A stretch of 64,000 nt of DNA from Trematomus loennbergii. Its lineage: Eukaryota > Chordata > Actinopteri > Perciformes > Nototheniidae. Shown piece after piece: positions 23,755-35,934 of the stretch. The notes under the pieces were generated by a model. That model did not search any database. It was given only the letters and a program-made list of their open reading frames with translations, and had not been told where the DNA came from. The DNA lies in NCBI GenBank assembly GCA_012861695.1, contig JAAOOA010000011.1, positions 1 to 64,000 on the forward strand, written 5' to 3'. A program made the position numbers and the translations under genes. Position 1 is the first letter of the stretch. Each line of letters begins with the position of its first letter.

Positions 23755-24145
23755 GTGTGGTTTCACTTCTAGCACACACCCAGGGGGAACAGATAACACA
23801 TGTACCCAGGAATAAGTGTCTGAATCATGGGCACATTAGTGTTTAAAGTCGTGGGAAATGTTTTAATTCAGGAGGTTTTAAGTGTGGTTTGACTTCTAGC
23901 ACACACCCAGAGTGAAAAGATAACATGTTTACCCCGCTAAAGTGTTCAAAACATGGGTATATTAGTGCTCAAACTCGATTAAACTGTTTTAATTCCGGAG
24001 GTTTTACGTTTTGGTTCACTCGTCTCACACACCCAGAGTGAAAAGATAACATGTTTACCCCGCTAAAGTGTTCAAAACATTTGTATATTAGTGCTCAAAC
24101 TCGATTAAACTGTTTTAATTCCGGAGGCTTTACGTTTTGGTTAAC
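23755..24145. repeat. three tandem satellite-related units
   Basis: CACACCCAG recurs near 23774, 23905 and 24028 in units of about 120-130 bp ending in CAGGAGGTTTTA or CCGGAGG(T/C)TTTACG. The second and third units share AAAGATAACATGTTTACCCC. No gene is seen. Confidence 0.85.
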
Positions 24146-24295
24146 AACATTTTTGCAAATTTTATAAATTAGTCTAGAGCTCCGTCTGTCCATGGAACGC
24201 GAGTTTTGCGCAATTTGAGTGGAGTAAATACTTAATTTATTTAAACCAATATCTTTCTTGATTCTTTGCACAGTATGAAAAAAGAGTATTTGTAC

Positions 24296-24367
24296 CTGTG
24301 CTGAAGTTCACTGCTGTGAGGAGTCCAGTTCTGTCTCTCACTCTCTGGTCCAGGCTGTCTGGATCAC
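24296..24367 (-). other. exon-like 72-nt segment (phase 1-1)
   Basis: On the minus strand AACGTTTCCAG precedes 24367 and GTACAAAT follows 24296, fitting an acceptor and a donor. The 72-nt segment is open only in the frame reading DPDSLDQRVRDRTGLLTAVN. A symmetric phase-1 exon of this kind is typical of large repetitive teleost gene families. No flanking exon is present, so it is probably a stranded gene fragment. Confidence 0.3.
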
Positions 24368-24779
24368 CTGGAAACGTTAAACGAACAGATATATATGTAA
24401 ATTACCATGTGTACAAACAATATAACTTATTCTCTTCTGTTGAACATGTTGCATTGTGTATAGAGTGGCGAAGTCCCTCCCCTTCCGGTTGAGCCCCATG
24501 GGACCTTATTTCGGAAAAGTTATGCATTGAAGTCAATGGAGAGAGAAAGATTATCTTTCGATCCCGTTTGAATTGTGCCACGAATTACACATATGATGTT
24601 TGTCAATTTAAAAGATAATTTTGCAAGTCAAAAAAAAAAAATGTGTCGTAAAACTGTGAAGTAACACGTTTTTTTGTGTGAAGCTCTCAAAGAACTACAA
24701 CTCTGGTATTGCATACGTCACCAACACCAAGATGGCCGTCACGTTAGCACATTTCACCTTTCTTTTCAGAATGAGGCGA

Positions 24780-24907
24780 AAAGTATTAAAATAGGTGAAA
24801 ATCACTACAAGTCTGGCCATGTTGAGAGCTGTACATACGAAAAAGGGGAGTTAGTCGGTTCCGTAAGAGCCAGCATGCGGGACCGGCTTTACAAGGTTTT
24901 CGGTGAG
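24780..24907 (+). pseudogene. first-exon remnant of the ISL2EU accessory (YqaJ/SWIM-type) gene
   Basis: The frame encodes GENHYKSGHVESCTY, GELVGSV and RASMRDRLYKVF. It is followed by GTGAGTAA at 24903-24910, a good splice donor. The HVxSCxY...GSVRASMRDRxYKV pattern resembles the start of SWIM plus YqaJ-nuclease proteins carried by these elements. The downstream exons were not found, so the gene is lost. The family assignment is from memory of motifs. Confidence 0.55.
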
Positions 24908-25209
24908 TAACACGAGTGTAATGTGTCACGTTAATGTCAGCTAGCTAACATTAGTTACCAAGGTGCACTCTCGTGTTTTGTTTTAGTTGCTCTTCGGGTT
25001 GAAGCGGCCAGTTTTATATCGACTATACTGTATGTGTGATCTCCTTTTACATCTCGTTGTGTCCTTTGAGTTTATTTGCTGTGTGAAGATTCAAGAATTT
25101 TGGTTATCTTGTCAATTTGTTTGGTTATAGGCACAGCTGTGTGTGACTCCCTCTGGTACACTGGTATGTGTTTTCCTAATGTAGAGAGCGTTGATTTAAG
25201 TAATAAAAT

Positions 25210-25585
25210 ACACACTGAGTTCATTTAATTTAATTTCAAACCTTTATTTAACCAGATTGGTCCCATTGAGATCATAGATCTCTCTTCAAGGGAGACCTGC
25301 AGCATATAGGTTCCACATGAAACATAAAACAATAAAGGACATCATACATTATATTTACAGGATACATTTACAAGTACCCAGTGTGTGAGTCTAGATCCTG
25401 ACCATCCTTTTTTTTGTTTTGATCAAATGTTTTTATTCATACATATTTAGAAAAATACAATGTACAATCACAACCAATACAACACAAATTACAAAAAATA
25501 CAGAAAAAACTAACAATAACAACAATCAGACAAGAGGACAAAACTATGGAAAATAATACAAATAAACCCTCCCACCCCCAGATCC
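25210..25585. repeat. two interspersed repeats inside the ISL2EU-like element
   Basis: 25215-25330 (TTTATTTAACCAGATTGGTC) is the inverse of the repeat at 21310-21428. 25410-25580 is a T-start, A-rich segment (TTTTGATCAAATGTTTTTAT) resembling a LINE or SINE 3' end. Neither interrupts the transposase frame. Confidence 0.55.
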
Positions 25586-25642
25586 TGACCACCCTTGTAT
25601 TATTGCTCATTCAATCTATTATAGCATGCTAACAAATGGTAC

Positions 25643-26240
25643 TTACTTTATTTTTACAGATCTGCATGGGAGACGATGGCGCGATGCAGAGCGCTGTCTG
25701 TGATTGTGCACGGGGGATGTATAAATGCAGCCACGCTGCAGCATTGGCAATATCACCAAGGCACAACACAGCTGGACCAGCACATTGGCAGAGTTCCTGA
25801 GGTGGGAAGGAATCAGGCCCAGAATCCTGAAATCCTTTATCCTGCCATTTGCCCTCTCCACATGGATGCGGTTCTTTGCGATCTCCCTGGTTGCTCTCAC
25901 CTCACTCTCTGTGAACTTGCCCATGTTTAGGAAAGGGGGAATGTTGACAATTACACCCTCAGGCACAATGTCTGAAATCAAAAATCCCTTATCTGCTAAA
26001 ATAAGGTCGCCAGCCACAAGATGAGTCAGAATGCCAGACTGCTGCACAATGGACTTATCTGACACAGAGCCCGGGAAGAGTGTGCTGCAAAAATGTATGA
26101 CTCCATTTGGGGCAACAGAGATGAGCACTTTGAAGGAGTGCATCCCTCTGTAAGTGGAGTATGTTAGCTTCGCTTGGTCCATCTGACTTGGGGCGGCCAC
26201 GTGGATGTCGGTGCAGTCCACAATCATTTTGCAGTTGAAG
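25643..26240 (-). pseudogene. DDE_Tnp_4-type transposase, 5'-truncated
   Basis: About 195 residues are open. Key parts in order: VDCTDIHVAAP (first catalytic Asp), YSTYRGMHSFKVL, FPGSVSDKSI, GDLILADKGF (second Asp) and HVERANGRIKDFRILG (Glu). These are the DDE motifs of IS5/Harbinger-like DDE_Tnp_4 enzymes. The frame ends at a stop near 25643. Upstream of about 26240 the gene is replaced by a short interspersed repeat, so the N-terminal DNA-binding region is missing and the copy should be inactive. Confidence 0.85.
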
Positions 26241-26400
26241 GCAGAATGAATTTATTTATGTATGTGCTTATTTATTTATGTGTTTATCCAGAGCGACTTA
26301 CATTTAACTCATTTCAGGGACAGTCCCCCTGGAGCAAAACGGGGGCAACTAACTAAGTGCCTAAGTCCAGGGCCACCACCAACCCAAAATAAATGTATAA
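26240..26400. repeat. short interspersed repeat breaking the transposase
   Basis: The segment contains TTATCCAGAGCGACTTACAT, GGACAGTCCCCCTGGAGCAA and AACTAAGTGCC, a set familiar from an abundant teleost SINE/MITE family. It starts at the point where the transposase frame loses similarity. Confidence 0.6.
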
Positions 26401-27919
26401 AAAGTACATTTAAATGTTTTTATTTCATATATTGACTGCCATGTAATACCATTTCAACTTCAATGAATGTTGGAAACAGAAAATATTGGTTGTTGACTCA
26501 GAATGAAGCACAACTTCATGTCATACAATGAATTGAGTTTATTTGGAATTGTGTAAAAAATATGAGCATTGATTAGCAAGCAGGACCTGCAGGAACAGAG
26601 AATGGTGATGGATGGAGCTGGGAAGAGAGAAGAATAAAGAAAACAGATCAACTTTATTATCGGATATTAAACATTTAATTTTCAAAAAAGATTGCTGCTC
26701 TTACAGTTTTCAAGTGTGTAAAGATGATTTCACATGACTTATGCAACATATCACACTCAATACATGTGTGTCTATGTGGGGTGCAGCTCTGGGGGGTGCA
26801 TTGTGCCTTTGATGTATATAAATAATATACCATAACCAAATACGTACAGTGGAAATCAGGTTGCCAGAGCAGGTCAGTCCAGTGTGCATGTTCCTCAAGG
26901 TCTCAGCAGAGTTACAGGTGAGGCAAAGAAAATAAAAGAGAAAAAGGTCAGTAACAACACTTTAAAGTAACAACACTTGAAACACTTAGAATCATTTTCT
27001 CTCAGTAATCACTCAACTACTGTCTTGCCTAAAAACAGACTGACTCACCCTCACTATCATCACAATGAAACAGGACCAGAAGAATGTCATGCAAAGCTGC
27101 CTGCCTGCCTGCCTTCGACTCTCCCTGAACTGCTTGATATTTTTAATGTTCAATGTTAACCATTTGTGCAGATAGCATGAAGTAGAAAAAAGATCGCCAA
27201 TGCTAATGTAGCATTAGCCTACATTAGCATCGGCCCCTGGGACCCCAGTGGAGGGTGTACCCGGCTTAAACCGGTGTGACAGTACTCTTCAAAGGTTTCA
27301 CAAAATACTTACCATCATGACTACTCTTACTGTTTAACATTTTGGTTTACTTATGTTACTTCATGTTAAGGCTAATAAAAAATGGCAAGGCTAACTAACG
27401 TACTTGCTACTAGCTAGGTAGCTAACTTGACTATGTTCCATGCACAATATGTATTTTACCTGATGTGTTTGATCCAGCGACTCCTGGCCCTTTTATCAGA
27501 CGAGAAGCGAAAGAATGAGCAAGAGGTATTATTACTGGAATGATAACAACCTGGTACAAAGCACACAGGCATCTTGTTCAAGTAAGTAAGTACATTTATT
27601 TTAGCTATCTCTTATATTTAGTGGAGGGAATAAATCAGCTATGACATCACTTACGCGAGGATTCTGGGATCTGGGATTTGTAGTCTTTCTAGTTTCGTAT
27701 TTTTCAAAGTCTTATATTTCAACAGTTTTAAGACAAACTGTGACTTTTTTGACATGGAAATGATTTTTTAAGATTGACAAACATCATATGTGTAATTCAT
27801 GGCACAATTCAAACGGGATCGAAAGATAAGTTTTCTCTCCCCATTGACTTCAATGCATAATTTTTCCGAAATAAGGTCCCATACCCCGGAAGTAAGTGGG
27901 AGGGACTTCGCCACTCTAT

Positions 27920-28840
27920 TGCCCGAGTCAGGGTCCTTTTTATTTTACTGTAACTTTGGAAGAACAAATGAAATGCAATGAATAAGCTTAATTTTAACTG
28001 AAGCACACATAACGTCTGATCTAATATTTTTAACAAATCATCCCTAAAAGCATTGACTAGGCTATTCATCGTCCTTAAATGCAGGCATTAAGTTACATGT
28101 TCACGGTCTACAGCCACAATTAGTCGGTTTCACAAGTGTAATGAAAATCAAATAAATAGTAAGCATTGGTATTACAATACTTACTATTTATTTGATACCA
28201 ATTTGGTAATACAATTAATAAAAAAAACAAGGTTTGGGTTCATTCTTCAGATTTGACGTTAACGTGTAAGCTCAATAATGAACTCCAGCTCAACAAACCA
28301 TATTGTAATATAGTAATCATCTTGAAATATGACATTAATAATTGTAATATACACACATCTTATTGTGAGGTTGATTTCACATACACTAAGCTGCTATTCA
28401 ACACTATTTGACGTTAGCTTGCCTACATACTCGAGCATAGCGAATTTAAATTAACCTTAGCGATGCATGCAGTTACCTACATAGTCAAATATCTCTCTAA
28501 CTTACAAGGATGACCTTATTTTACCAACCTCAAACAGAAGCCGTTTGTTTTACAGTATTATCCCACTTAACACTTCTCTATTTCGATTCAACTTGGAGGC
28601 TACGATTAGCATCGTTAGCACGGATGTAGCTAGCTACCACTACCTCACGCTAACCCAAGCCTTACGATTCATTACGTCACTGATCAAAAACACATAAATA
28701 AAGTACTCGAATTTCACTTACCGCAAAACCACATTATTGCACCGTCTGTTTTAACCGCAGAGCGAGTCACGATAGTCCGATAAGCATGAAGAACACGTTC
28801 AAGTTGGGTTCCCCGAGTGCGCCTTTAACATCACGGAGCT
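27920..28840. other. no recognised gene or repeat
   Basis: AT-rich sequence to about 28740. The string ACTTACCGCAAAACCAC at 28718-28734 resembles an inverted splice donor after a minus-strand ATG, but the candidate exon is only a few codons long and is not called. Confidence 0.35.
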
Positions 28841-28842
28841 TC

Positions 28843-29317
28843 GTCTTCTTCTTTGGTGTTTATTGTCGGTTGGCAAACCAATTTGTAGGTGCATTACCGC
28901 CACCAACTGGACTGGAGTGTGGACAAGAGACTATGCAGATAACAATAAATAAAAAAAAAAAAAGAACCACAACTTTAGATTATTTTAAATGTATCAATTT
29001 CTCTTAGAAACGTAATAATCTCACAATACATATTGTCTGATGTTTTCCCTAACAGCCCTGATAGCGAAAAGTCATTGTATTTTGCTTTCTTCAGTGTCTG
29101 GAAAAGCACATTTGAGTACTATATTTCCTGCAATGCAGTAAAACATGTTCAACAGTTTCTGGCTGGCTACAGTGTATACACTTTCCGGTTGGATGCTTTG
29201 CTATTATACTTACTGTATGATTGAGACTTGCATGCCCTATTCTCATCCGAGAAATTACATTTTCCTCCCTTCTTTTATTAAACCCCGCTATGAGGTGGGC
29301 ATGGATACGAGACATGC
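28843..29317 (-). mobile_element. 5'-truncated LINE 3' end, I/Nimb-like
   Basis: A minus-strand frame (29315-29091) encodes RRREENVISRMRIGHASLNH, then HPTGKCIHCSQPETVEHVLLHC with Cys and His spaced as in the terminal zinc knuckle of I/Nimb-type LINE polyproteins. A 3' UTR follows with GCATTACCGCCACCAAC (plus-strand reading) and ends at CTTCTTCTTTGGTG near 28846. The rest of the element is absent. Confidence 0.72.
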
Positions 29318-30092
29318 TCTGGGTGATAGCTTGGGCCCCGGGCCTGGCCTATATGTGTGTGTGTGACATTTGGGCAAACAGTGAAGAGGCAGAAGACAAT
29401 TACATGGTGTGATCTCGACTTTATTTACAACAATTTCCTCCTCCTCCTCCTCCTCCTCCTCCTCCTATTAAAATAAAACAGCTATTATCGTGCTGACTTT
29501 AGCAGTTGCAATCGACAACATTGAAGGTGTTTGTAAATACCTCTTCCACAGAGGATGGAGACGATGGTGGGGTGGAGCGCTCAATTAGGACCGTGCTTGC
29601 AATTGACTGAAATAAAAATGTAAAGTCAATATCACTATAAAGCAACTTTGATTTCCTCATCAGAATCACTCAGTCATCATGAAAATGTAGCAGAATAATG
29701 AAACTCTGAGGTCTTATTATAAAAGGCCAAACATTTACACACATATCAGTACAATGGTCCGATACCAGCACAACAAACACGGCCGAGTTCAAGTTATGTC
29801 CCCCGTATGAGCTGAGCAGGCAGAGTCCCTGTAGCATCACAGAGCTGCTAGCAGAGAGACAGGAAGCTTACAGTTGCAGTCACTGGACAGACCTGTCACT
29901 CAATGTGACCACGCCCTAATTTATGCATACATGTAAGGCTTAACATAACTTAAACAAATGTTTTGGAAAAAAATTCACTCCCCTCAGAGTTGTCATGAAG
30001 GGAGAATCTAACTATACAGAGAATATGGTTACTCGAACCTCGGTATAAACATGTTTATTTCTACTGTAAAGTTGGGCATTTTAACATGGGGG
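29318..30092. other. no gene; (CTC)n tract and block-family fragment
   Basis: CTGGGTGATAG and TTGGGCCCC at 29320-29340 match 20170-20185. (CTC)n occupies about 29437-29466. The remainder up to 30092 shows no coding signal or recognised transposon end. Confidence 0.45.
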
Positions 30093-30788
30093 TCTAAGCA
30101 CAAATGATTTTGTCTAATAAATTAAAACAAAACGGGAGCTTAGTAAACTTAATTTTTTAGTACATATAAAATAGGTAATAATGAGATCTAGTCATTATGT
30201 TTGTCTAACTGCTACACATGTATTTATACATAAATGTAGATATTTATGAACATCTAAATATAGTTGTTAAAGGTTTTAAGATATAAATAATCATTCACAT
30301 GGGGTCATTAAGTGGAAGTGGAAGAAATACTCTGTTTCCCACAGGAGGGTGCCAAATCTTTCCCCCAAATTGAGCACAGTGTGTGTGTTTACAGGGATGC
30401 AGCAGAGCAAATATATCCACTTTGGAGTGGCTTTAGGGTACAAACGACATTTCAAAATCATATCTACAAATCGAGCCGAGGCTAAAAAGCATAGTCTCGA
30501 CTGCCTAGCATGCAGGGCAATGGGCGTGTTGAGATAAAAACCTTAACGGAAGGTTTTGTCCTGTTTTAAGCTGTGACCTTTGATATTAGGTCGACATTTA
30601 CTCTCTGAGCCGGTTCAAACGAGACAGTGCTCAAATATCTCAGACCTTCCTATGCGCCGGGAGATTCGTATGTAGTCTCTTGGGGTTATGCTTGGGTTTA
30701 AAGAGTTTGGGCGTGAGAGACCTCTTCATTTTAAATGCAGGACTTTTGTATTTGTGTCAGAGTATTGCACACACACACACACACACAC

Positions 30789-30887
<99 letters not shown>

Positions 30888-31052
30888 CTCTCAGGTGTAC
30901 CTGCAGGTCTGCTCCAGGTTCTGCCAGGTGAGGTCGGTGTGGTTGTACTTCAGGTCGTTTGCACGGATATACCAGCGTCCAATCATGTTCTTGAGTTTAA
31001 ATGCTCTGTAGAGTTTAACGAAGCGATGACCACACACTTGAGAGACAGGTGA

Positions 31053-31109
<57 letters not shown>

Positions 31110-31116
31110 CACACCA

Positions 31117-31145
<29 letters not shown>
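30093..31145. repeat. dispersed block copy 2 with (CA)n tracts
   Basis: 30093-30270 matches 20585-20755 and 38067-38200. 30270-31045 matches 38200-38890 closely, including ATCTTTCCCCCAAATTGAGC and TATGCGCCGGGAGATTCG. (CA)n tracts lie at 30769-30885 and 31053-31144. It contains a conserved 48-codon minus-strand frame (see 30893-31045). Confidence 0.9.
30893..31045 (-). other. repeated exon-like peptide, copy 1
   Basis: The minus-strand frame reads VCGHRFVKLYRAFKLKN, then RWYIRANDLKYNHTDLTW and QNLEQTCR, followed by GTACACCTGAG, a plausible donor after TGCAG. Copies at 38737-38890 and 39206-39322 keep the frame with few amino-acid changes. It looks like a host exon picked up by the repeat. I do not recognise the protein. 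Confidence 0.4.
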
Positions 31146-31147
<2 letters not shown>

Positions 31148-32014
31148 TTGACTTTTATGTTCAGAAAGTGCTAGAGATGCAGAAATAGCACTTTTTGAAT
31201 ATCACATTTGAATACATTTCGACAGAGGGCGCCATATCCTCCCCCAAATTGACCACAGTGTGTGTTTACAGGGAGCGGGTGTGCTCCACATCACTTCTAT
31301 ATCCCCTGATAATAGTGACACTAATGAAACTATTTTGAAAACAATGAAGAGTTAACCCAGGAGGTCAGAGGTCGGCAGCCATGTTAATGTGCAGCAGTGC
31401 TTTTTGCTTGTATCAGACTCTCAATATTAACATTTTGATTGCATTGGATAAATGACATCCAGTGGGTAGAGAGTTAATGTAGAGTTAAGTGAATGGACAG
31501 TAAGTGAGTGTTTTTGTAACTGCAGTTGAAACTCGCCTTTCAAATAAATAAATCTGTCATTGATGGTTCTGGCATTGTTTGTTTTGTGAAGGAATTAATA
31601 CCTCGTTTTAGGTCACGTTCACACCAGCCAGCCTTGTGCAGTTGAATCGAACCCTGGTGCGTTGGGAATGGCTGGGAGGGAGGCAGGGGAGGGGCAGGGC
31701 CATGCAGGGACAGCAGGCAGGACCAGGGACAGACAGCAAGTGGGAGACAGCAAGAAAGCAACATGTTAATGGGCGTGTACTGCAGTGCTTTTTGGTGCCT
31801 AGAATGGCGCTAAAAACAGGCAGGCAGAACGCTGACATTGCAGGTGGGAGCAGTAGAGAACATGACGATGGAGCACAGTGCAAATGGTTCACCTGGGTTG
31901 CTGTGTGTATTTTTGAAGAATCTTTGAATGTTAAGGCAGTAGGGCCTTTTGGGAGTCTGTGGGGTGTTAGCCTACCGCCGTGTTTTTTTTCTTGAAAGCC
32001 TTTTTCTGGAGCTC
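31146..32014. other. no recognised gene
   Basis: CAAATTGACCACAGTGTGTG at 31237-31256 resembles the block family (compare 30352-30375). 31660-31760 is a GGCAGG/CAGGGA-rich stretch. Open frames here are short and overlap on both strands. Confidence 0.4.
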
Positions 32015-32396
32015 TGAAACGTTACACCAGTGTACTAGGTGTGCCAGGGAAGATGTGCTGTGAATATCAAATGCGTCAATGGTATACTTGATTTTATATG
32101 AATATTCTTTGACTTTGATGTCCGGCGTCGTTCAGATTCCGCTATGGTTGCATACAATAGCACATTCTGAACAACCCCTGGGTTAAGGTTGGTGGTTGGG
32201 GTAAAGGGTTAGGGGCTCTCGTAGTGTAGTTTAATGTGAATAGCTGCGCTACGAGGTGTATTATTATTGTAGCATTTTAAGCAACTATTAGGCAAATTAA
32301 TTAATAATCTAGTAGTCTATCCGTTTGAGACACAACAGTATATGACTTTAAGCACAAATGATTTTGTCTAATAAATTAAAACAAAAAGGGGGCTTA
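32015..32396. repeat. dispersed block copy 3, left part
   Basis: Matches 20265-20630 with a few changes. It ends in GGCTTA, where the 5.67-kb insertion begins. The block resumes at 38067 with TAGTAAACTTAAT. Confidence 0.92.
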
Positions 32397-33804
32397 CAGA
32401 TGTAGCAGCTAATTTAGGACAGTTTGAAACGCGAGGGTCGTGAACGGCCCGTGATTTGCCCGTGATCAAGAGACTGCCCCCAGTCTGACTTGAGACCGCC
32501 CCCGTGATAAATAAATGTAATTATTGTGAAGTCAGCTGCAATGGATCATTGATCCACCAGGGGGTGCAGTGGGGTTCCACACTGGAGCTCATGTGAAATC
32601 AACTTCGATACAGTACGCTGGATGTCTGGTACTACTGTATAGCAGATCTTTGTTAAGATCCATATGTCACGGATAGGATCATAGTCTGTGCTAAATAAGA
32701 GACATGTAATCATTTACAAAACATCACCATGTTGTTATTTAACAAAATAATGTTGTTTAGTCGAAAAAAACTAACGAGAGGAAATGCAGCCGGCTCTCCC
32801 GATTTTTAATCCTAATTTAATCATCATCTTCACCACGATCATTTATGTTTATGTTCGCCGAATTGACATGAAATCACTGACAAATATGAATATTCTGTAT
32901 TCAACTTCATTAAAACGTTATTAACGTGCCTAAACTCAGTAATTCACTAAAAATATTTATATTTTAATGGAGCCTTGTCAGGCAAGGGTGTTATTTTTCC
33001 CCATAATGACCAAGTCGCTGCAAATTATCCCGCTTATTACATGGCCACATTCTCAACAAAGTAACGACATGACTCCCAATATTAATTGAAATGCTTTTAT
33101 GGATTTAGAAAATGTTTTTATTGATTTAAAAAATAGTTGTATGTATTGATTTAAATTGACATGCATCCGCTAAGAAAAATAGTCCGTTGTTACCGTTTTT
33201 AAACAGTCTGAATGCTAATCCCCCCCCCTGATCTTTCTTTTCCAGCAGTTAAGTTAACTGTAGGTTACTCTGAGTGACAAGCTTACAGTTAGTGAAGTAA
33301 CACTTTTTTTTTGTGAGTCACGACCTGGCTGTTTCATTCAAACATAACGCTCCAAATGCTACTGTTTCCACTCGGACTTCAATACAGCTACACCATTGTT
33401 TAGTTTCCATGGTAGCGCGTCTCTTAGTAGCGCGCACTCCTTTCCTGTAAATTACAGGTCCAGCCAGGCAAAACAGTGCACTTCTCTTTCCCGCACTACT
33501 GTGACAGACCATGGGGCTGGGTCAGCCACTAACATATTCATATTGCTCTTCTCAAAAAGAGAAATATGAACGTTAGTTTTTAACTGAAATGATCAAATAA
33601 AGTCAAAATGTCACAGTGTTTACAAACATTGACCATACCGTTCACCAGCCCCCACCCCCCTGCCTACTGTAGGCCTATGTTGAGTATACTCTTTGTTTAA
33701 AACTAATTGGCCATCGGAATGTGTGTGTCCCAACCCCCCCCTGTGATATCTCTTCTCCAGCAGTCTGTAGGTTTGTGTTCGCATATTTATGCTGTTGCAG
33801 TTCC

Positions 33805-34243
33805 TAAGGCCACATTTACACGAGAACGAAACGGCTTGTATCTGCATAGTTTCTCTTACGTATAGCCCTATTATTTACACAAGGCCGTAACAAACGGACC
33901 CCACAAACGATAACGGGTCCCAAGGTGGATAGGTTTGCAAACAAAACTCTCTGGGGGGTCAAACGAGTCCGTGTAATCGCCTCTATACGAATATTTCCTG
34001 AAAAAATAACGATAGCCCCACCTCTCCCCGCCTCTGCTGCTCACTGCTGTAGCATGGCCAGTAGCTACTGCCAGTAGCTACTGCTAGTGCTACTGCTACT
34101 GACCATGCTACAGATGTTAGTACAACATCTACAGCTCGACCATGCTACAGATGTTCGTTAAATGAAACGAATGCATGTGAACGGAAGACTTTTTTGAAAA
34201 CGCATACTGTGCATAAACGCAAACGTTCCCGTGTAAAAGCAGC
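33805..34243. mobile_element. nested MITE with imperfect inverted ends
   Basis: The left end reads AAGGCCACATTTACACGAGA. The inverse of the right end reads AGGCTGCTTTTACACGGGAA. CCTAA-like bases flank both sides. At the centre, 34050-34112 is a separate hairpin (TGTAGCATGGCCAGTAGC and GCTACTGACCATGCTACA). Confidence 0.6.
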
Positions 34244-34394
34244 CTAAATGACACGTTTACACCTTAAAACGATGTTTAAAACGAAAAGTAAACGTTCAGG
34301 GTTTTTATTAATGGTAATTTTCAGACTGTGAGTTGTTTAGTGGTAGCTCATATAGTCTTGATTCTTGTGGTTAAATTTTCGCTCCGTATTTGAT

Positions 34395-34800
34395 GGTAGT
34401 GGTGTCGAAATTCATTCGTCACTTCCTTTTCAGTTTTTGTTTGTTATTATTGTTACGTCCTGTCTGTATACACGTGCTTTAAAATGTATTGTTTAATTCT
34501 ACATATTTGTCATATAATAATCAAAATATATGTTTACATAGTCTTTGTCAGCATATTTTTGCCACGTTATGCACCCCTTGCTATCTTACATAATAAAAGT
34601 GTCACATTCATGAAACTTGCTCCATTCATTGGTACTAGTCCTAGAACTATACCCTAAAAAATGCTTGAGGGTGGGATTAATACAAACATCTTTTTGGGTG
34701 GGGTGCATTTTATGACAGGCCTGGTTATCACAATATGCCCCCCCTTGCTATCTTACAAAATAAAAGTGTCACAGATTGATGCATTTAACTTCAATATAAA
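34395..34800. repeat. repeat shared with the prmt7 intron 1 element
   Basis: TTACGTCCTGTCTGTATAC, GAGGGTGGGATTAATA, CATTGGTACTAGTCC and TGCACCCCTTGCTATC are shared, in slightly different arrangement, with 46600-47000. GCACCCCTTGCTATC occurs twice here. No clear ends were found. Confidence 0.65.
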
Positions 34801-35934
34801 GAAAAACATCTTCTGTTGTAACAACAATAACATTATAAATAGTAACATAGCTGAACATGGTATTGCACATTTAGCTTTCAGTGTTACTGACCTGAGATGT
34901 TTTCATTACATGAATTAAGGTGACTGAGGCTTTTTAACATAAACTTTTCAGTGTCCCACATTTTGCACAGAACTGTCCCACATTAGGAAATGCAGATTGT
35001 CTGAGACAACTTGGCACTAAGAGTACTGATATGTCTACCATTTCTTTTCTGAGTGTAATATCTGCATTTTCTCTTTTGAAAAACTAAGTCCTAGTTTGGC
35101 CACTCATTTTTAATCACACATGTCTCCCCCATCCCATTCAAATTCAAATTCTTGACTGGAAGGGCAGTGTTGCCTACATGTAAATGAATGGCATTGCCTA
35201 TCTGTTGACTTCACATCTTGTCACAAACCAGGGGACTTTACTTCCTGATTTTTGGAATACAAAATAATTTATCTGTGTACGTGTTTTACTGAACGAGCAT
35301 ACTGTACTATGATCTGCATGCACTTATCAAACATTTAATTAAAGTAGTGAAAACAAATAGTGAGGGGGTCCAAAATCAGCCAACGTGCTTTGTTTTGAAT
35401 GTTCATCACTATAATAATAAGTACATTATTCAAAGGTTTACATTAACTTTGGATAATAACACGGGAGAAACAGATCCTCTCTTTTCCTCTCTCCCTCTCT
35501 CCTGACAGCCCGTCAGTTTCTCATGCAGCTCGCCAAACAGTGGGCGGAAATAATAATAATATTAATTATTTCACACAAAAAGGTTATGACAATATATGAC
35601 TATTGACGTACAAATAACACTGTCTGTCAATTGTGTAAAATAAGAGGATTAGATTACAACTTGTATTTAGAAATACTCTGTTGTAATTATTGATGCATAA
35701 ATGTGTTCATCCATTCAATGTGGCATCTGCTATAATGGGGTTAATGTATGATATTACTTAATAATACAATACACTATATAATTACATTTTAATTTGATTC
35801 ATTTCTTATTTCATAGTTTCTCATCATTATTATGAAAGCACCCATTGTTTTAAATAATGGAATGTGACCTGTGAGCCTTCTGAATTACCGTGGGATAGCA
35901 CATTCTAAACTAAAATGTTCAATCAATATTATTT

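Larger units (their letters stand above)
24462..27917. mobile_element. ISL2EU-like DNA transposon, degraded (3456 bp)
   Basis: The terminal inverted repeats start AGAGTGGCGAAGTCCCTCCC at both ends (24462 rightward, 27917 leftward). Both ends are flanked by the dinucleotide AT. Inside are a minus-strand DDE transposase fragment and a plus-strand exon resembling the YqaJ/SWIM-type accessory protein; this combination is characteristic of ISL2EU. Several later repeats are inserted (25215-25330, 25410-25580, 26240-26400). A short derivative of the same family is at 54085-55217. Confidence 0.85.

Noticed and set aside
28718..28760. Minus-strand first exon with a GGTAAGT donor
   Set aside because: Only about five codons from the ATG to the donor and no downstream exon found. 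The splice-like string alone is too weak.
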